Notes: generated by a model from the letters alone, not told the origin. A stretch of DNA of 54,896 nucleotides from Rhodothermus sp. (GCA_026989375.1 JALSJJ010000168.1:1-54896), one strand, 5' to 3'. Positions 14,721 through 25,830 are shown, numbered from the stretch's first letter. A program made the numbers and translations.

Positions 14721-15914
14721 ATGTGTTACACCTGTCGTCACTACATGCTGACCCTCTTGTTCGTGGCCGGCATAACCCTTCCGCTACAGGCTCAGTTTAC
14801 GTTAAATGCTGACAACTTTCAGGTCCTGATTGGTAAAGCCTATGCCAGCACCATATACAATGTCGATTTTGGCGACACGCAGGACGAACAGGCTCAGACG
14901 CGACTGGCCCTTCAGGCGCTGATTGACAAGCGAGGCCCTTCGCAGACCTGGGACTTTACCACACTGAACTATCAACCTCCGACCACCTCGTCGGTGCCTT
15001 ATCTGGCGTACGACAACAGTCTGCCGGGCGCTGCTGATTTTCCCGATGCGGACCATGCCATCCTGCTGGGTAATGCCTACATTTACGGGAGTCTGCTTCC
15101 AGATGACGGGAACTATTACTACGGGCTGGCCGCTGGCGACTCGACGCTGACGTTGCCTGAACGTTTTCCGGTCCTGAAATTTCCGCTCACCGATGGCATA
15201 AGCTGGCAGTGGCCATCCATGCCGGCCACCGACCTGGCCCTTATTGCGCGTTTTCTGACTGCCCTTACCGGCGACAGCACGATCATCCAGACGTACGAAC
15301 AGTACCGGGAGCTGCTTCAAGGTGCCACGGTGCAGATTTTCTGGGAAGTGGATGCCTATGGGACACTGGTAACCCCGGCCGGATCGCGCGAAACGCTCCG
15401 CATCAAACGCACTGTGCGCGTCAGTGGCGTGACGGGTTTCTCGCAGCCGCTGGACATCTTTATCAGCTATTTCTGGATCTCTGCCGACTGGCGACAGCCC
15501 AACCCTGTAGAAATCATTCAGGCAGAAATTGCTACCACGATTTCTGTCTCGCAGGGCTTTCCACCGCTCATCACGCAGGTGCCGAGCGGTGCCTACTACG
15601 CCATCTCAACGTTCCGACCGGTGGCAAGGGCGCCGGTACCCGACCGGCCAACCGTGGTAGTAGAGGGACCTTATCCCAATCCGACGAACACCGGACAGAC
15701 CATGCTGACGCTGACCCTTCCCACCGCACAGCCGGTCGTCGTACGCATCTACAACCTGCTCGGCCAGGAAGTGGCCCAGCCTTTTGTGGGACAACTGCCG
15801 GCGGGGACTCATCGCCTACCTGTCGTCTCCCGCAACTGGCCAGCCGGCCTGTACCTTTGTCGCATAGAGGTTGGCCTGCAACACTGGACGCGCCGGCTTG
15901 TGGTGATGCGCTAA
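14721..15914 (+). CDS. Secreted protein with type IX secretion C-terminal sorting domain
   Basis: About 397 residues. A signal peptide (MLTLLFVAGITLPLQAQ) starts at ATG 14745, or 8 residues earlier at 14721; the longer frame back to 14646 is unlikely. The central part has no domain I recognise. The last 80 residues form a T9SS sorting domain: GPYPNPTNTGQTMLTLTL, VVVRIYNLLGQEVAQPF, LPAGTHRLPV, and WPAGLYLCRIEVG. In the family this domain directs the cargo through the T9SS pore, after which it is removed or anchored. PorD and a PorV/Q-like protein in the same window support the system being present. Confidence 0.82.
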   Translation: MCYTCRHYMLTLLFVAGITLPLQAQFTLNADNFQVLIGKAYASTIYNVDFGDTQDEQAQTRLALQALIDKRGPSQTWDFTTLNYQPPTTSSVPYLAYDNSLPGAADFPDADHAILLGNAYIYGSLLPDDGNYYYGLAAGDSTLTLPERFPVLKFPLTDGISWQWPSMPATDLALIARFLTALTGDSTIIQTYEQYRELLQGATVQIFWEVDAYGTLVTPAGSRETLRIKRTVRVSGVTGFSQPLDIFISYFWISADWRQPNPVEIIQAEIATTISVSQGFPPLITQVPSGAYYAISTFRPVARAPVPDRPTVVVEGPYPNPTNTGQTMLTLTLPTAQPVVVRIYNLLGQEVAQPFVGQLPAGTHRLPVVSRNWPAGLYLCRIEVGLQHWTRRLVVMR

Positions 15915-16525
15915 GCGCTCCGCGAGGGACACTTGTACACGACGACCAGCTCCGGTGCAGGCCGACGGCGGTTGCAAAAGGCATAACGTACGGCCACAAA
16001 GTCTTCAGGATCGAGGGTTTCAGCCCATTTTCGCACGGCTTCAGCTTCCTCGTTCCCACCCGGGTGTCCCGGATAAGCGACGACAGTCAACACTCCTGCA
16101 GGACGTAGCAGTGGTAGGGCCGCATCAAGTGCGGGCAACGTGGTCTCCGGTCGCGTAATGCATGAACGGTCGGTTCCACCGGGCAGATACCCCAGGTTGA
16201 ACATAATGGCCCCGAGGCGTCCATGGCAGGTCGGAGGAATCGCCTCCGCCATCTGATCATGGCTTTTCTGAAAAAGCGTAACTCGACGGTCCAGTGCCGC
16301 CGCTTTCAGGCGCTGGCGCGCCCGTTCCAGCGCTTCTTTCTGTACATCGAAGCCGTAGACGTGTCCCTCCGCCCCTACCAGCTGCGCCAGAAATAACGTA
16401 TCGTGTCCGTTACCCACGGTCGCATCAATGGCCACCTCGCCTGGCTGCAGCACCGCCGCTACGATCTGATGCGCCAGCGTCGTCCATTCAAGAAAAAATG
16501 GCCGATCTGTTGGATTGTCCCACAT
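15911..16525 (-). CDS. mnmM: tRNA 5-aminomethyl-2-thiouridine methyltransferase-like (MnmM/YtqB family)
   Basis: A 204-residue Rossmann-fold methyltransferase. The SAM site is seen as AIDATVGNGHDTLFLA (residues 32-47), followed by VYGFDVQKEAL. The family signature FNLGYLPGGTDR (from 109) separates YtqB/MnmM from other small methyltransferases. The characterised Bacillus enzyme methylates wobble uridine modifications in tRNA. Assignment here is by family motif. Its stop overlaps the convergent T9SS cargo gene by 4 bases, and it starts 52 bases from the divergent aroB. Confidence 0.85.
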   Translation of the reverse strand: MWDNPTDRPFFLEWTTLAHQIVAAVLQPGEVAIDATVGNGHDTLFLAQLVGAEGHVYGFDVQKEALERARQRLKAAALDRRVTLFQKSHDQMAEAIPPTCHGRLGAIMFNLGYLPGGTDRSCITRPETTLPALDAALPLLRPAGVLTVVAYPGHPGGNEEAEAVRKWAETLDPEDFVAVRYAFCNRRRPAPELVVVYKCPSRSA

Positions 16526-16577
16526 TTATCCTAAATTTCTGGGACCAGCCATTGTACTGGTGGGTTTTTCTATAAAG

Positions 16578-17714
16578 ATGAACGCCTTCCAAGGTAAGCT
16601 GCAACCCGCCGTCGTGGTCCATCATGTGACCATATCGGGCGGCCGAGATTATCCGGTCGTGATCGATTCCCTGAAGACGCTACCAACGTGGCTCGGTCGT
16701 CTGGGGCTCCGGCAGGGGCGCTGTCTGATTGTCACCGACGAGCATGTAGCCCGGCTTCATCTGGCCCCACTTCAGACCCTTCTGGAAGCAACGGGGTGGC
16801 TGCCTCATGTGCTGGTGTTACCTCCGGGAGAATCTACCAAAGCGCTCCCTTACCTGGAACGTATCTACGACGAAGCGCTGCGCTGGGGGATTGACCGGCG
16901 TACGCCTGTGCTGGCTTTTGGCGGTGGCGTAATCGGTGACCTGGCGGGCTTTGCAGCGGCGACCCTGCTGCGCGGACTGCCACTTGTGCAACTACCCACC
17001 ACGCTAATTGCCCAGGTCGACAGTGCTATCGGTGGCAAAACCGGCATCAACCACGCTCTTGGCAAAAACCTGATCGGTGCCTTTCATCAGCCGGCCCTCG
17101 TGTTAGCCGACCCGTCGCTGCTGCAGACGCTCCCTGAACGAGAATGGACCAGCGGGCTGGCCGAGGTGGTCAAACATGCGCTGATCGGCGACCCGGCGCT
17201 GTTCGAGCTGTTGGAAACCCGCTGGCAGGATGTCCTGCAACGCACGCCGGCGCTTTTGCCCGAGCTAATTGCCCGAGCGGCTGCTGTCAAGATTCGGGTG
17301 GTTGCGCAGGACGAGCGCGAAGTCGGGCTGCGAGCCATTCTAAACTTCGGTCACACGTTCGCGCACGCCATCGAACGCGTGGCCGGATACGGACACTTTA
17401 CGCATGGCGAAGCCGTAGCGCTGGGTATGCTGGCCGCACTCTGGCTGTCGCATCAACGCCATCCGGATCTGCCCTTTGATCGCATCCGTACATTACTGCA
17501 GCGCCTGCCAGTGTCCGCATCGCCCGCCCCCCTGAACTTCGAGGCGCTGCGGGAAGCCATGCAGGTGGACAAAAAAACGCTGGCTGGCCGGCTACGCTTT
17601 GTACTGTTGCGCCGCCTGGGAGAAGCCTACCTTACCGACAAGGTAACCGAAGCCGAACTGCAGGCTGCCTGGCGCTTCGCGTGCGAAAGTCGCCGGACAG
17701 TCGTAAGCTTCTAA
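16578..17714 (+). CDS. aroB: 3-dehydroquinate synthase
   Basis: 378 residues, the normal length for AroB, which converts DAHP to 3-dehydroquinate in the shikimate pathway using NAD and a divalent metal. NAD-binding and active-site blocks: PPGESTK, AFGGGVIGDLAGFAAATLLRG, PTTLIAQVDSAIGGKTGIN and NLIGAFHQP. Metal-binding residues lie in GLAEVVKHALI, LNFGHTFAHAIE and GHFTHGEAVALGM. ATG 16578 is chosen because an upstream in-frame start at 16515 would overlap the mnmM start and add a non-homologous leader. It is probably cotranscribed with tamB, 13 bases downstream. Confidence 0.96.
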   Translation: MNAFQGKLQPAVVVHHVTISGGRDYPVVIDSLKTLPTWLGRLGLRQGRCLIVTDEHVARLHLAPLQTLLEATGWLPHVLVLPPGESTKALPYLERIYDEALRWGIDRRTPVLAFGGGVIGDLAGFAAATLLRGLPLVQLPTTLIAQVDSAIGGKTGINHALGKNLIGAFHQPALVLADPSLLQTLPEREWTSGLAEVVKHALIGDPALFELLETRWQDVLQRTPALLPELIARAAAVKIRVVAQDEREVGLRAILNFGHTFAHAIERVAGYGHFTHGEAVALGMLAALWLSHQRHPDLPFDRIRTLLQRLPVSASPAPLNFEALREAMQVDKKTLAGRLRFVLLRRLGEAYLTDKVTEAELQAAWRFACESRRTVVSF

Positions 17715-17727
17715 TATCTACCTCACC

Positions 17728-20700
17728 TTGCCCGTACGTGTACTCGGACATATCGCTCGCCGACTGTTGTTGCTGGCGGCCGGCATACTGGTCGTCAGTG
17801 GTGTCCTCTTTATGGCACTGACGCACACCCGCGTCGGACGTGACTTTGTTCGGGCTCAGTTGGAGGCGGCTTTTCATACGTTCCTGAACGGTCAACTCCA
17901 GATCGGCCGACTGGATGGCAACTTGATCCGTGGTCTGTATGCCACTCACGTGCGACTCTACCTGCCAGATGGCCAGCTCCTGCTGGCCGTCGATTCCGTA
18001 GCGCTCCGTCCTTCCTGGCGCCTGCTTTTTCGACGTACTCTGGCCTTACGACGACTGGAGCTGTTTCATCCCAAACTTTTTCTGCGTTACGAGCACGGCC
18101 GCTGGCATTTTCCTCAGCGTGCTGACACGAGCGCTGCTTCGAAACGCTCACACTGGGCGCTATCCATTGCCGAGCTCCAACTATATGACGGGGTCATCCA
18201 GACCAATCGCATTGGCCCGGCTCCTGAAGCCGTACGACAGCAACAGCTCTTTGACTACACACAAACGCGCCTGGACAGCCTGACCCTTCAGGCCACCCTC
18301 GAATACTATCCGGATCGACTGCTGCTCGATCTCCTGCAGCTCCGGGCTCACCTGACCTCACCTGATCAATCCCTGCGCTACCTGTCCGGTCAGCTTCTTC
18401 ATCAGGAAGGCCGCTGGCTTTTACCTCGCCTGGAGCTGGCGTTGGACAAAACGCTGTTGTCGGTCAGTGGTCAGCTTATTCCAGGCACGTCTATGGCCGA
18501 ATCGGCCCTGGAGCTGGAGCTGCATACCGGAACCCTTGACTTTACCGAACTGCGTCGGCTGTTTCCAGCCCTTCCTCTACAAGAGGCAGTCGACATCACC
18601 GGGCGCCTGCACGGCACCCTCAACGGCCTGGTCCTGGACCGGTTGGAGTTGGCCGCAGTTGACAGCCGCCTCCACCTGGAAGGGACGCTGCTGGGGCTGC
18701 CCGATTCGCTGGACTTCGACTTGCTGATCGTTGGCACCGGACTGAAAAGCGCTATGCTGGCCACCCATTGGCCCACCGCACCCCTTCCAACCACGTTTCG
18801 AACAAACACGCCGACCTCCCTGCGCCTGGAGATGCGCGGTCTGCTGGACCTCACATCGCTACGCCTGCAACGCCTGGAAGGCCAAGGCCACTTGCAGGGG
18901 CTTCCCGGCATGCTGGAAGGGCTGTTTCGCTTTGTCCGAAAGGATACGGACGCGCCGCTGACTTATGAAATGCAGGCTCGTCTGCACAATGTACAACCCA
19001 CCTATCTGTGGCCCAACAGTCCATTGCATACCTCGCTTACCGGTCAAGTTGCGTTGCATGGGCAGGATTCCCGACAATTTGATCTCCATCTCCGGCTGGA
19101 CCCTCGCCCGTTCGGTGGCCATGCAGGTGACTCACTGCTTTTCACCCTGCAGCGAAGCGGCTCCCGCTTCTGGGCTACATTCGTCCTTCCACAGCAGACC
19201 GGCCACCTCACAGCTACGGCGTTTTATCAGGTCACACCCAAAACACATCGCTTTCGGATGCAGGCCATAGCCCAGCAATTCGACCTGGGTCCTTATCTGC
19301 ATCCTGATACGCTACATACTCGAATTAATGCCACACTTTCCCTGGAAGGTTCAGGACACGACTGGCCGCATCTGACAGCTACCGCCCACCTGACGCTGGA
19401 TTCTTCTTTTGCTCAGCGGGCCGATCAATCCTGGAGGCTCTTACCGGCCTCCCTCCTCCTGCGGCTGACGCACGCGGATACTGTGCGGTATCGGTTGCAG
19501 GTTTCAGGCGATCTGCTCTCCGCGGACCTTCGAGGCAACCTGCCCCCTTCCCAGCTCTTCCGGATCCTCCGCCACTGGCAACACGCTTTTGCCCGTGCTT
19601 TCCATCGGCAGACCGATAAGCCTTTCTACCGTTTTCCTCATCCTTCTCAAGCATCTCCTCTGGCTTCCGCTCTCCCCCGACTGTCCTTGCAGGGGAAGCT
19701 GCAGGTACACCGCCTCGACTGGTTACAGCCACTGGCCGGTCTACCAACCATACGTACCGATCTGACCGGAACCCTGTGGGCGCAGGCAGATGCCGACACG
19801 CTCCAGCTTACCCTGGAAGTCCAGGCCGATACGCTGCAGATAGACTTCCTCCAGCAGCAAAACGTCCGAGGACGCCTTCAACTTGCTACCGGTCGCGTGG
19901 TCGATCGCTCACTAATCGGGCTGTTCGAATGGCGGAGCGCCCGCTTGCAGCAGTTGCGGCAGGTGCGACTGGTGGGTTACCTGCAGCCGGGAGAAATGCA
20001 GGTAAGCCTTAGCAGCCAGCCCGACACAACCGGTGAAACGCTACGCCTGACCGCCACGCTGGACCTGCTGGAGCGTTTCAATCGACTGACCCTCCAGGAG
20101 TTCTTCTGGCAGGTTCGTAATTATCGCTGGCATCTGGCGCGGCCGGCTCGCCTCGATCTGTATGCTGACGCCGTGGTAATTTACCCGGCCATTTTGTACA
20201 ACCAATCGGTCACCGATACAACGGCTGGCCGCATTGAGCTACGAGGGCTGCTTTCGGCGCAGCCTACGGATACGGCCTATGTGGCGCTGCATGGCATCGC
20301 ATTGCAAGAGCTCACCCATGCACTGGGCCGCGGCCGTAACCTGTCCGGTCGCCTGGACGGAGAACTCAGCCTGGTAGGTGCGTTCGGCATGCCCCAGCTG
20401 GCCGGTTTTCTACGCATTCACCACCTGTACTATGACCAGCATCCGCTGGGTACCTTCCGGCTTGTCAGCCACTACATACCGGGATCGCCCTGGCTTGCAC
20501 TGGACGCCCGCCTGGATCCCGATCCCACCACAGGTGCCACGAACCGACTTCGGTTGTTCGGCACCGTCCGCCTTCCTTCGACCAACGAGGCTGGCCAACT
20601 GGACCTGCATCTGGAAACCAGGCACGCCGATGCCTTCTTTTTCACGTACATCTTTCCCAATCTAATCGCCAACGTACAGGGTTACTTCGTCGGCCGGGGG

Positions 20701-22302
20701 CGCATCACCGGAACCTTCCGACGCCCCATCTTTAATGCTGCCCTGCAGCTATATGCAGGAGCTTTTGAGATTCCCCGTTTCAATCTGCACTACCGGCTGG
20801 CAGGATCCGTCCTTGTAGATGAAACCGGCCTGCTGCTCGAGGGCGTACACCTGCAGGATCCAAATGGCGGACAGGCCCGCGTGGATGGCCGCATTTTCTT
20901 TAACGATTATCGGTTCTTTTCCTTTGGCCTGACAGCCCGTCTGGAAGGCTTGCAGGTCATGAACGTCACCTACAGCCGGAATCTTCCATTTTATGGCAAA
21001 ATATGGGGACAGGGTACGTTCACGCTGAGCGGCCCGCTCTACAGCGCCCGGTTACAAACAGCCGACGGTCAAATACTCCCCAAAAGTGAGATTTACATCC
21101 CACTGGCCGAAACCGGCCCCGAGACAGACGAAGCGTTCATTATCTTTGCCGACTCGACAGGCCATATTCCGGAACGACCAACCCGTCGCACCAATCTGCT
21201 GGCCGGTCGCCCGCCGGGCGAGCGACCTTTTCTGGACGGGCTGGACCTGGATTTGAACCTGTTGGCACCGCAGGGCACTACGGTCCGGCTGGTGATCGAC
21301 CCCCTGCTGGGTGATGTCATCAACGCCCGCGGTAGCGGTCGGCTACAGATTATCCGACAGGAAGGTACCTTTCAGGCCTTTGGACAGTTGAACGTAACCG
21401 AAGGCGATTATTTGTTCACAGCCGGTGAAATCTTCGTACGTCGCTTCCTTATCGAAGGGGGTACGATTACCTGGGATGGGGATCCTATCAACGCACGACT
21501 TGATCTGCAGGCGGCCTATCGTACCCGTGCTTCCCGCGCCGGCCTGCCGGGCACGCTGGGCCAGGGCTCCGGCCTGATTCCCCTTATCGTTCAGATGCAC
21601 ATTACCGGACGCGTCGAAACGCCTCAGGTCAACCTGCGCCTGGCGGTAGACCGATCGATCAATGAACCACTGGCCGGCTACGAAAGCCTGGAAGCCCTGC
21701 TCAATCAGCCCGAACGCGCCGCCGAATATGCCACCAGCGTCCTGCTGACCAATTCGTTCCTCCTCACCACCGAACGCACCGATCCGGAAACGCTCACCTC
21801 CTCGGGCAACCAACTGGCTTTCAACAGCCTCTCACAACTCATCGCCAGCCAGCTCAATCGCTATCTGAGCCAGGTACTTCCCAACGTTGATCTGTTGCTG
21901 GGGGTGCAGGGCGAAGGAGCTCAGCGACTGGACGTTACCTATGGCGTGGCCCTGCGTCTGCTCAATGAACGTCTGATCATCCGCGGCCAGGGTGTCTATC
22001 GCGGAGAAAACACAGTCAACGGCCAACAAAACCTGCTGGGCGAATTTATCGTGGAGGTGCGATTGACGCCCAGCGTATCGGTACAGGTGTTCTACCGTCG
22101 TGAAGACGACGTACTCAACGACTACACACTGACCAGCATCACGGGCGCTGGCTTTTCCTATCAGACTGACTTCCCCAGCTGGCGTCGTCTGTTGCGCCGA
22201 CTCTTTGGTTGGCTGATTCCGGATCGTTCTACTTCCGCCTCCCCACCCCTGACCCAGGCTGGCAACAACGCGCCGCAGGCCAACGTTGAACACCGTCGCT
22301 AA
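17728..22302 (+). CDS. tamB: Translocation and assembly module protein TamB
   Basis: A 1524-residue AsmA/TamB-like protein that spans the periplasm and is thought to move phospholipid or assist outer-membrane protein assembly. It has a single N-terminal membrane anchor (RRLLLLAAGILVVSGVLFMAL), about 1100 residues of repetitive beta-strand sequence, and the conserved DUF490 domain in roughly the last 400 residues (QGTTVRLVIDPLLGDVINARGSG, FTAGEIFVRRFLIEGGTITW, ...GVALRLLNERLIIRGQGVY). The start is TTG at 17728: the first in-frame ATG (17813) would cut into the anchor. No tamA or bamA is nearby. Confidence 0.9.
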   Translation: MPVRVLGHIARRLLLLAAGILVVSGVLFMALTHTRVGRDFVRAQLEAAFHTFLNGQLQIGRLDGNLIRGLYATHVRLYLPDGQLLLAVDSVALRPSWRLLFRRTLALRRLELFHPKLFLRYEHGRWHFPQRADTSAASKRSHWALSIAELQLYDGVIQTNRIGPAPEAVRQQQLFDYTQTRLDSLTLQATLEYYPDRLLLDLLQLRAHLTSPDQSLRYLSGQLLHQEGRWLLPRLELALDKTLLSVSGQLIPGTSMAESALELELHTGTLDFTELRRLFPALPLQEAVDITGRLHGTLNGLVLDRLELAAVDSRLHLEGTLLGLPDSLDFDLLIVGTGLKSAMLATHWPTAPLPTTFRTNTPTSLRLEMRGLLDLTSLRLQRLEGQGHLQGLPGMLEGLFRFVRKDTDAPLTYEMQARLHNVQPTYLWPNSPLHTSLTGQVALHGQDSRQFDLHLRLDPRPFGGHAGDSLLFTLQRSGSRFWATFVLPQQTGHLTATAFYQVTPKTHRFRMQAIAQQFDLGPYLHPDTLHTRINATLSLEGSGHDWPHLTATAHLTLDSSFAQRADQSWRLLPASLLLRLTHADTVRYRLQVSGDLLSADLRGNLPPSQLFRILRHWQHAFARAFHRQTDKPFYRFPHPSQASPLASALPRLSLQGKLQVHRLDWLQPLAGLPTIRTDLTGTLWAQADADTLQLTLEVQADTLQIDFLQQQNVRGRLQLATGRVVDRSLIGLFEWRSARLQQLRQVRLVGYLQPGEMQVSLSSQPDTTGETLRLTATLDLLERFNRLTLQEFFWQVRNYRWHLARPARLDLYADAVVIYPAILYNQSVTDTTAGRIELRGLLSAQPTDTAYVALHGIALQELTHALGRGRNLSGRLDGELSLVGAFGMPQLAGFLRIHHLYYDQHPLGTFRLVSHYIPGSPWLALDARLDPDPTTGATNRLRLFGTVRLPSTNEAGQLDLHLETRHADAFFFTYIFPNLIANVQGYFVGRGRITGTFRRPIFNAALQLYAGAFEIPRFNLHYRLAGSVLVDETGLLLEGVHLQDPNGGQARVDGRIFFNDYRFFSFGLTARLEGLQVMNVTYSRNLPFYGKIWGQGTFTLSGPLYSARLQTADGQILPKSEIYIPLAETGPETDEAFIIFADSTGHIPERPTRRTNLLAGRPPGERPFLDGLDLDLNLLAPQGTTVRLVIDPLLGDVINARGSGRLQIIRQEGTFQAFGQLNVTEGDYLFTAGEIFVRRFLIEGGTITWDGDPINARLDLQAAYRTRASRAGLPGTLGQGSGLIPLIVQMHITGRVETPQVNLRLAVDRSINEPLAGYESLEALLNQPERAAEYATSVLLTNSFLLTTERTDPETLTSSGNQLAFNSLSQLIASQLNRYLSQVLPNVDLLLGVQGEGAQRLDVTYGVALRLLNERLIIRGQGVYRGENTVNGQQNLLGEFIVEVRLTPSVSVQVFYRREDDVLNDYTLTSITGAGFSYQTDFPSWRRLLRRLFGWLIPDRSTSASPPLTQAGNNAPQANVEHRR

Positions 22303-22326
22303 CCCAAAAGCTACCTGGCAAATACC

Positions 22327-24576
22327 TTGGCACGCAAGAAAAAAGCATCCGGACAGCAACAACCCACCGTTTCTAAGACCCGACGTTCCCCCACTCGTCT
22401 ACAGATCCGGCGGTCAATTCTTTCGCTACTGCGTAACAACGCCCACAAAGCCTTTCGTCCCAAAGAGCTGGCTAAGCTGCTGGACCTGCGCGACTACAAG
22501 GCTTACCAGCGTTTCTGGGAGGTCCTATCGGAGCTGGAACATCAGCATCTGGTGGCCCGCGTTAAGGGGGGACGCTACACCTACGAGCGCCGTCCCTATC
22601 GCGTCGAAGGCATTCTACGCGTGCATCCACAGGGCTACGGGTTTGTGGAAGTCGAGGGCCAGGAAGAGGAAGACATCTACATCAGCGAAGCCCACATGGG
22701 CACGGCGCTCGATGGCGACCGTGTACTGGTAGGGCTGGCGGCACCCGCACGCGGCAAGCGCCGCCGTGAGGGCGAAGTGCTCAAAGTGCTGGAGCGCCGG
22801 CGTACCCGAACGGTCGGGACGTTCTATCCACGCGGTGCCTTTGCCCTCGTTGTACCTGACAATCCACGCCTGACCCGCGACATCTATGTACCCTACAAAG
22901 CTTTCAACGGGGCTCGCGCTGGCGACAAAGTGATCGTCTCCATCGATCGCTTTGAGGATCCCAAAGCTTCGCCCGAAGGCCGCGTGCTCGAAGTGCTTGG
23001 TCCGGCCAGTGACCCCCGTGTGCAGGTGCTGGCGCTGGCACTCAGCAAAGACATCCGTACTGGTTTCCCTGAAGCAGCCCTTAAGGAAGCCGAACGCATT
23101 CCGGACACTATTCCTGCACGCGAATACCGCCGTCGGCTGGATCTGCGTGACCGCGAGGTCTTCACAATCGACCCCGCCGACGCCAAAGACTTCGACGACG
23201 CCCTGCACCTGCGTCAGTTACCCAATGGCCACATCGAGGTAGGCGTGCACATTGCGGACGTCAGCTATTACGTCCGACCGGGCTCTGCACTTGACGAAGA
23301 GGCGTATCAGCGCGGCACCAGCGTCTATCTGGTGGATCGCGTCATTCCCATGCTCCCCGAAAAGCTTTCCAACCAGGTCTGCTCGTTGCGTCCAGGCGAG
23401 GATAAGCTGACTTATTCGGTCCTCATGGAGCTGACCCCCGCGGCGCAGGTTGTGCACTATCAGATCCGGGAAACCATCATCCACTCTCGACAGCGTTTCA
23501 CCTACGAAGAAGCGCAGGCCATCATCGACGGCGCCGATCATCCGCTGGCCGAGCCTGTACGCCAGGCCCACCAGCTGGCCCAGCAACTTCGCAGGACCCG
23601 CATGAAAGCCGGCGCGATTGACTTTGATTTACCTGAGGTCAAAGTTGAACTGGATGAAGCTGGCAATCCAGTGCGTCTCTATCGCAAGGAGCGGCTTGCT
23701 GCCCATCAGCTGATCGAAGAGTTTATGCTACTGGCCAACCGGCTGGTGGCCGAGACGATCGGCAAGCGTCCCGAGGCACCCCCTTTTGTCTATCGTATCC
23801 ACGATCGGCCCGATGCGGAGAAAATCCGCCAGCTTGCCCAGTACGTGCGGGTTTTTGGCTATCGCCTGGAAATCGAAGAGGGCAGTGTCGCTTCCGGCGC
23901 ACTCAACGCGTTACTGCAACAGGTAAAAGGAACCCCTGAAGCGCCTGTTATCGAAGAAGCGGCACTTCGTGCTATGGCTAAAGCCCGTTACTCAACGCAG
24001 AACATCGGCCACTATGGGCTGGCGTTCGACTTCTATACGCATTTTACCAGCCCGATTCGGCGTTACCCTGACCTGATGGTCCACCGCTTGCTCAAGCAAT
24101 ATCTGAAGCAAACAAAGCAAGCGCCCGCCGTCGATGCCGATGAACTGGAGGCCCGTTGCCAGCACTGTTCCGAACGAGAGCGAGCGGCCGAAGAAGCCGA
24201 GCGCGACTCGGTGCGCTTCAAACAGGTACAGTACATGCAGCAGCACGTAGGCGAACGGTTCCGCGGAGTTGTCAGCAGCGTCACCAATTTCGGGGTATTT
24301 GTCGAGCTCGAAGGCGTGTGGGTCGAGGGGTTGGTGCACGTGCGAGATATGGGCGACGATTATTACGAGTACGACGAACGCCGCTACACACTACGCGGGC
24401 TTTATTCAGGCAAAAGCTATCGTCCGGGCGACGTAGTCGAGGTAATGGTCGTACGTGCAGATCCGACCACGCGACAGATCGACCTGCGCTTTGTCGAGCC
24501 CTCAACCGACGCGGCTGCTACCCCCCGTCGCCGTCGTCGGCGAAAGCGCGCGCAAGCGCCCGGCGCTGCGCGCTGA
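22327..24576 (+). CDS. rnr: Ribonuclease R
   Basis: A 749-residue RNase II-family 3'-5' exoribonuclease that degrades structured RNA. Domains in order: a winged-helix N-terminus with a KKK-rich start (residues 1-85), cold-shock domains ([19 protein letters not shown]), the catalytic RNB domain with [17 protein letters not shown] holding the metal-binding aspartates, then [18 protein letters not shown], an S1 domain ([19 protein letters not shown]), and a basic tail ([10 protein letters not shown]). Start is TTG at 22327, 24 bases after tamB. The 3' end overlaps the convergent hemL by 59 bases, so the basic tail is encoded opposite the hemL C-terminus. Confidence 0.96.
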   Translation: MARKKKASGQQQPTVSKTRRSPTRLQIRRSILSLLRNNAHKAFRPKELAKLLDLRDYKAYQRFWEVLSELEHQHLVARVKGGRYTYERRPYRVEGILRVHPQGYGFVEVEGQEEEDIYISEAHMGTALDGDRVLVGLAAPARGKRRREGEVLKVLERRRTRTVGTFYPRGAFALVVPDNPRLTRDIYVPYKAFNGARAGDKVIVSIDRFEDPKASPEGRVLEVLGPASDPRVQVLALALSKDIRTGFPEAALKEAERIPDTIPAREYRRRLDLRDREVFTIDPADAKDFDDALHLRQLPNGHIEVGVHIADVSYYVRPGSALDEEAYQRGTSVYLVDRVIPMLPEKLSNQVCSLRPGEDKLTYSVLMELTPAAQVVHYQIRETIIHSRQRFTYEEAQAIIDGADHPLAEPVRQAHQLAQQLRRTRMKAGAIDFDLPEVKVELDEAGNPVRLYRKERLAAHQLIEEFMLLANRLVAETIGKRPEAPPFVYRIHDRPDAEKIRQLAQYVRVFGYRLEIEEGSVASGALNALLQQVKGTPEAPVIEEAALRAMAKARYSTQNIGHYGLAFDFYTHFTSPIRRYPDLMVHRLLKQYLKQTKQAPAVDADELEARCQHCSERERAAEEAERDSVRFKQVQYMQQHVGERFRGVVSSVTNFGVFVELEGVWVEGLVHVRDMGDDYYEYDERRYTLRGLYSGKSYRPGDVVEVMVVRADPTTRQIDLRFVEPSTDAAATPRRRRRRKRAQAPGAAR

Positions 24577-25828
24577 GCGTCTGTTCCAACTCACGTTCGC
24601 CATGGGCTGTGGAGAAGAAGAAGGCCTCGAATTGCGACGGCGGTAAATAGATGCCCTCTTCCAGCATGGCATGAAAGTAACGGGCGAAGCGCTGCGTATC
24701 GCATCGGCGAGCTGTCTCGTAGTCCACGACCCGTTCCGAAGTAAAGAACAGGGTGGCCATGGCGCCCACCCGTGTGAAGTACAGGTTCAATCCCAAGCCT
24801 TTCAGATTTTCGCGGACGCCGGCTTCCAGCGCCGCACCAAATGCCTCCAGGCGCTCATAGAGGTCGGGTGTATCGGCGATCTTACGCAGCACGGCATAGC
24901 CCGCGGCCATGGCTAATGGATTGCCAGAAAGCGTACCTGCCTGATAGACAGGACCTCTGGGCGCCACGTATTCCATGATCTCGCGCCGCCCACCGTAGGC
25001 TCCTACCGGCAGACCGCCCCCGATGATCTTGCCCAGCGTGGTCAGATCAGGCAATACTCCATAGCGCTCCTGCGCGCCCCCGCGTGCCACCCGAAAGCCC
25101 GTCATCACCTCGTCAAAGATCAGCAGGATGCCGTGCCGGTCGCAAAGTCTCCGCAGCCCTTCCAGAAAGCCCGGTTCGGGAGGCACGCATCCCATGTTCC
25201 CGGCCACAGGCTCCAGAATAATGGCGGCAATCTCCCCATCGTTCGCCGCTACAAGCTGTTCAACGTGCTGCAGGTCGTTGAACCGAGCCAGCAGCGTGTC
25301 CTGTGCCGTGCCCGGCGTCACCCCGGGGGAATTGGGCTGGCCAAAGGTGAGCGCCCCACTTCCGGCAGCAATCAGGAAAAAGTCGGCATGCCCATGATAA
25401 TGCCCTTCGAACTTGATGATTTTGGGACGCCCTGTGTACGCACGTGCCAGACGCACGGCGCTCATGGTCGCCTCGGTACCCGAGTTGACCAGGCGCACCA
25501 TCTCAATCGAAGGGACCAGCTCACAGATCAACTCGGCCACCCGCACCTCGAGCTCGGTGGGCGCTCCAAAGGAAGGCGAACGCGTAGCGGCCTCCTGGAT
25601 GGCCCGTACGACCTCAGGAGCAGCATGGCCGAAGAGCATCGGGCCCCAGGAGCCGACGTAATCGATATAACGATTGCCATCAACGTCCTCGATATAGGCG
25701 CCCGTTGCTCGTGCAATGAATGGCGGCGTTCCCCCTACACTGCCAAATGCTCGAACTGGCGAGTTTACCCCTCCCGGAATGACCCGCTGTGCCGCCTCAA
25801 AAAGGGCCTGACTCTGCGATAGCTGCAT
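24518..25828 (-). CDS. hemL: Glutamate-1-semialdehyde 2,1-aminomutase
   Basis: 436 residues, PLP-dependent aminomutase forming 5-aminolevulinate in the C5 heme pathway. Signature blocks: [11 protein letters not shown] at the start, [38 protein letters not shown], the PLP aspartate in [13 protein letters not shown], the PLP lysine in [18 protein letters not shown], and [13 protein letters not shown]. The last 20 residues ([12 protein letters not shown] region) overlap the rnr 3' end on the opposite strand. It starts 2 bases after hemH ends, so hemH and hemL form an operon transcribed leftward. Confidence 0.97.
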   Translation of the reverse strand: MQLSQSQALFEAAQRVIPGGVNSPVRAFGSVGGTPPFIARATGAYIEDVDGNRYIDYVGSWGPMLFGHAAPEVVRAIQEAATRSPSFGAPTELEVRVAELICELVPSIEMVRLVNSGTEATMSAVRLARAYTGRPKIIKFEGHYHGHADFFLIAAGSGALTFGQPNSPGVTPGTAQDTLLARFNDLQHVEQLVAANDGEIAAIILEPVAGNMGCVPPEPGFLEGLRRLCDRHGILLIFDEVMTGFRVARGGAQERYGVLPDLTTLGKIIGGGLPVGAYGGRREIMEYVAPRGPVYQAGTLSGNPLAMAAGYAVLRKIADTPDLYERLEAFGAALEAGVRENLKGLGLNLYFTRVGAMATLFFTSERVVDYETARRCDTQRFARYFHAMLEEGIYLPPSQFEAFFFSTAHGERELEQTLSAQRRALARAFADDGDGG

Positions 25829-25830
25829 CT

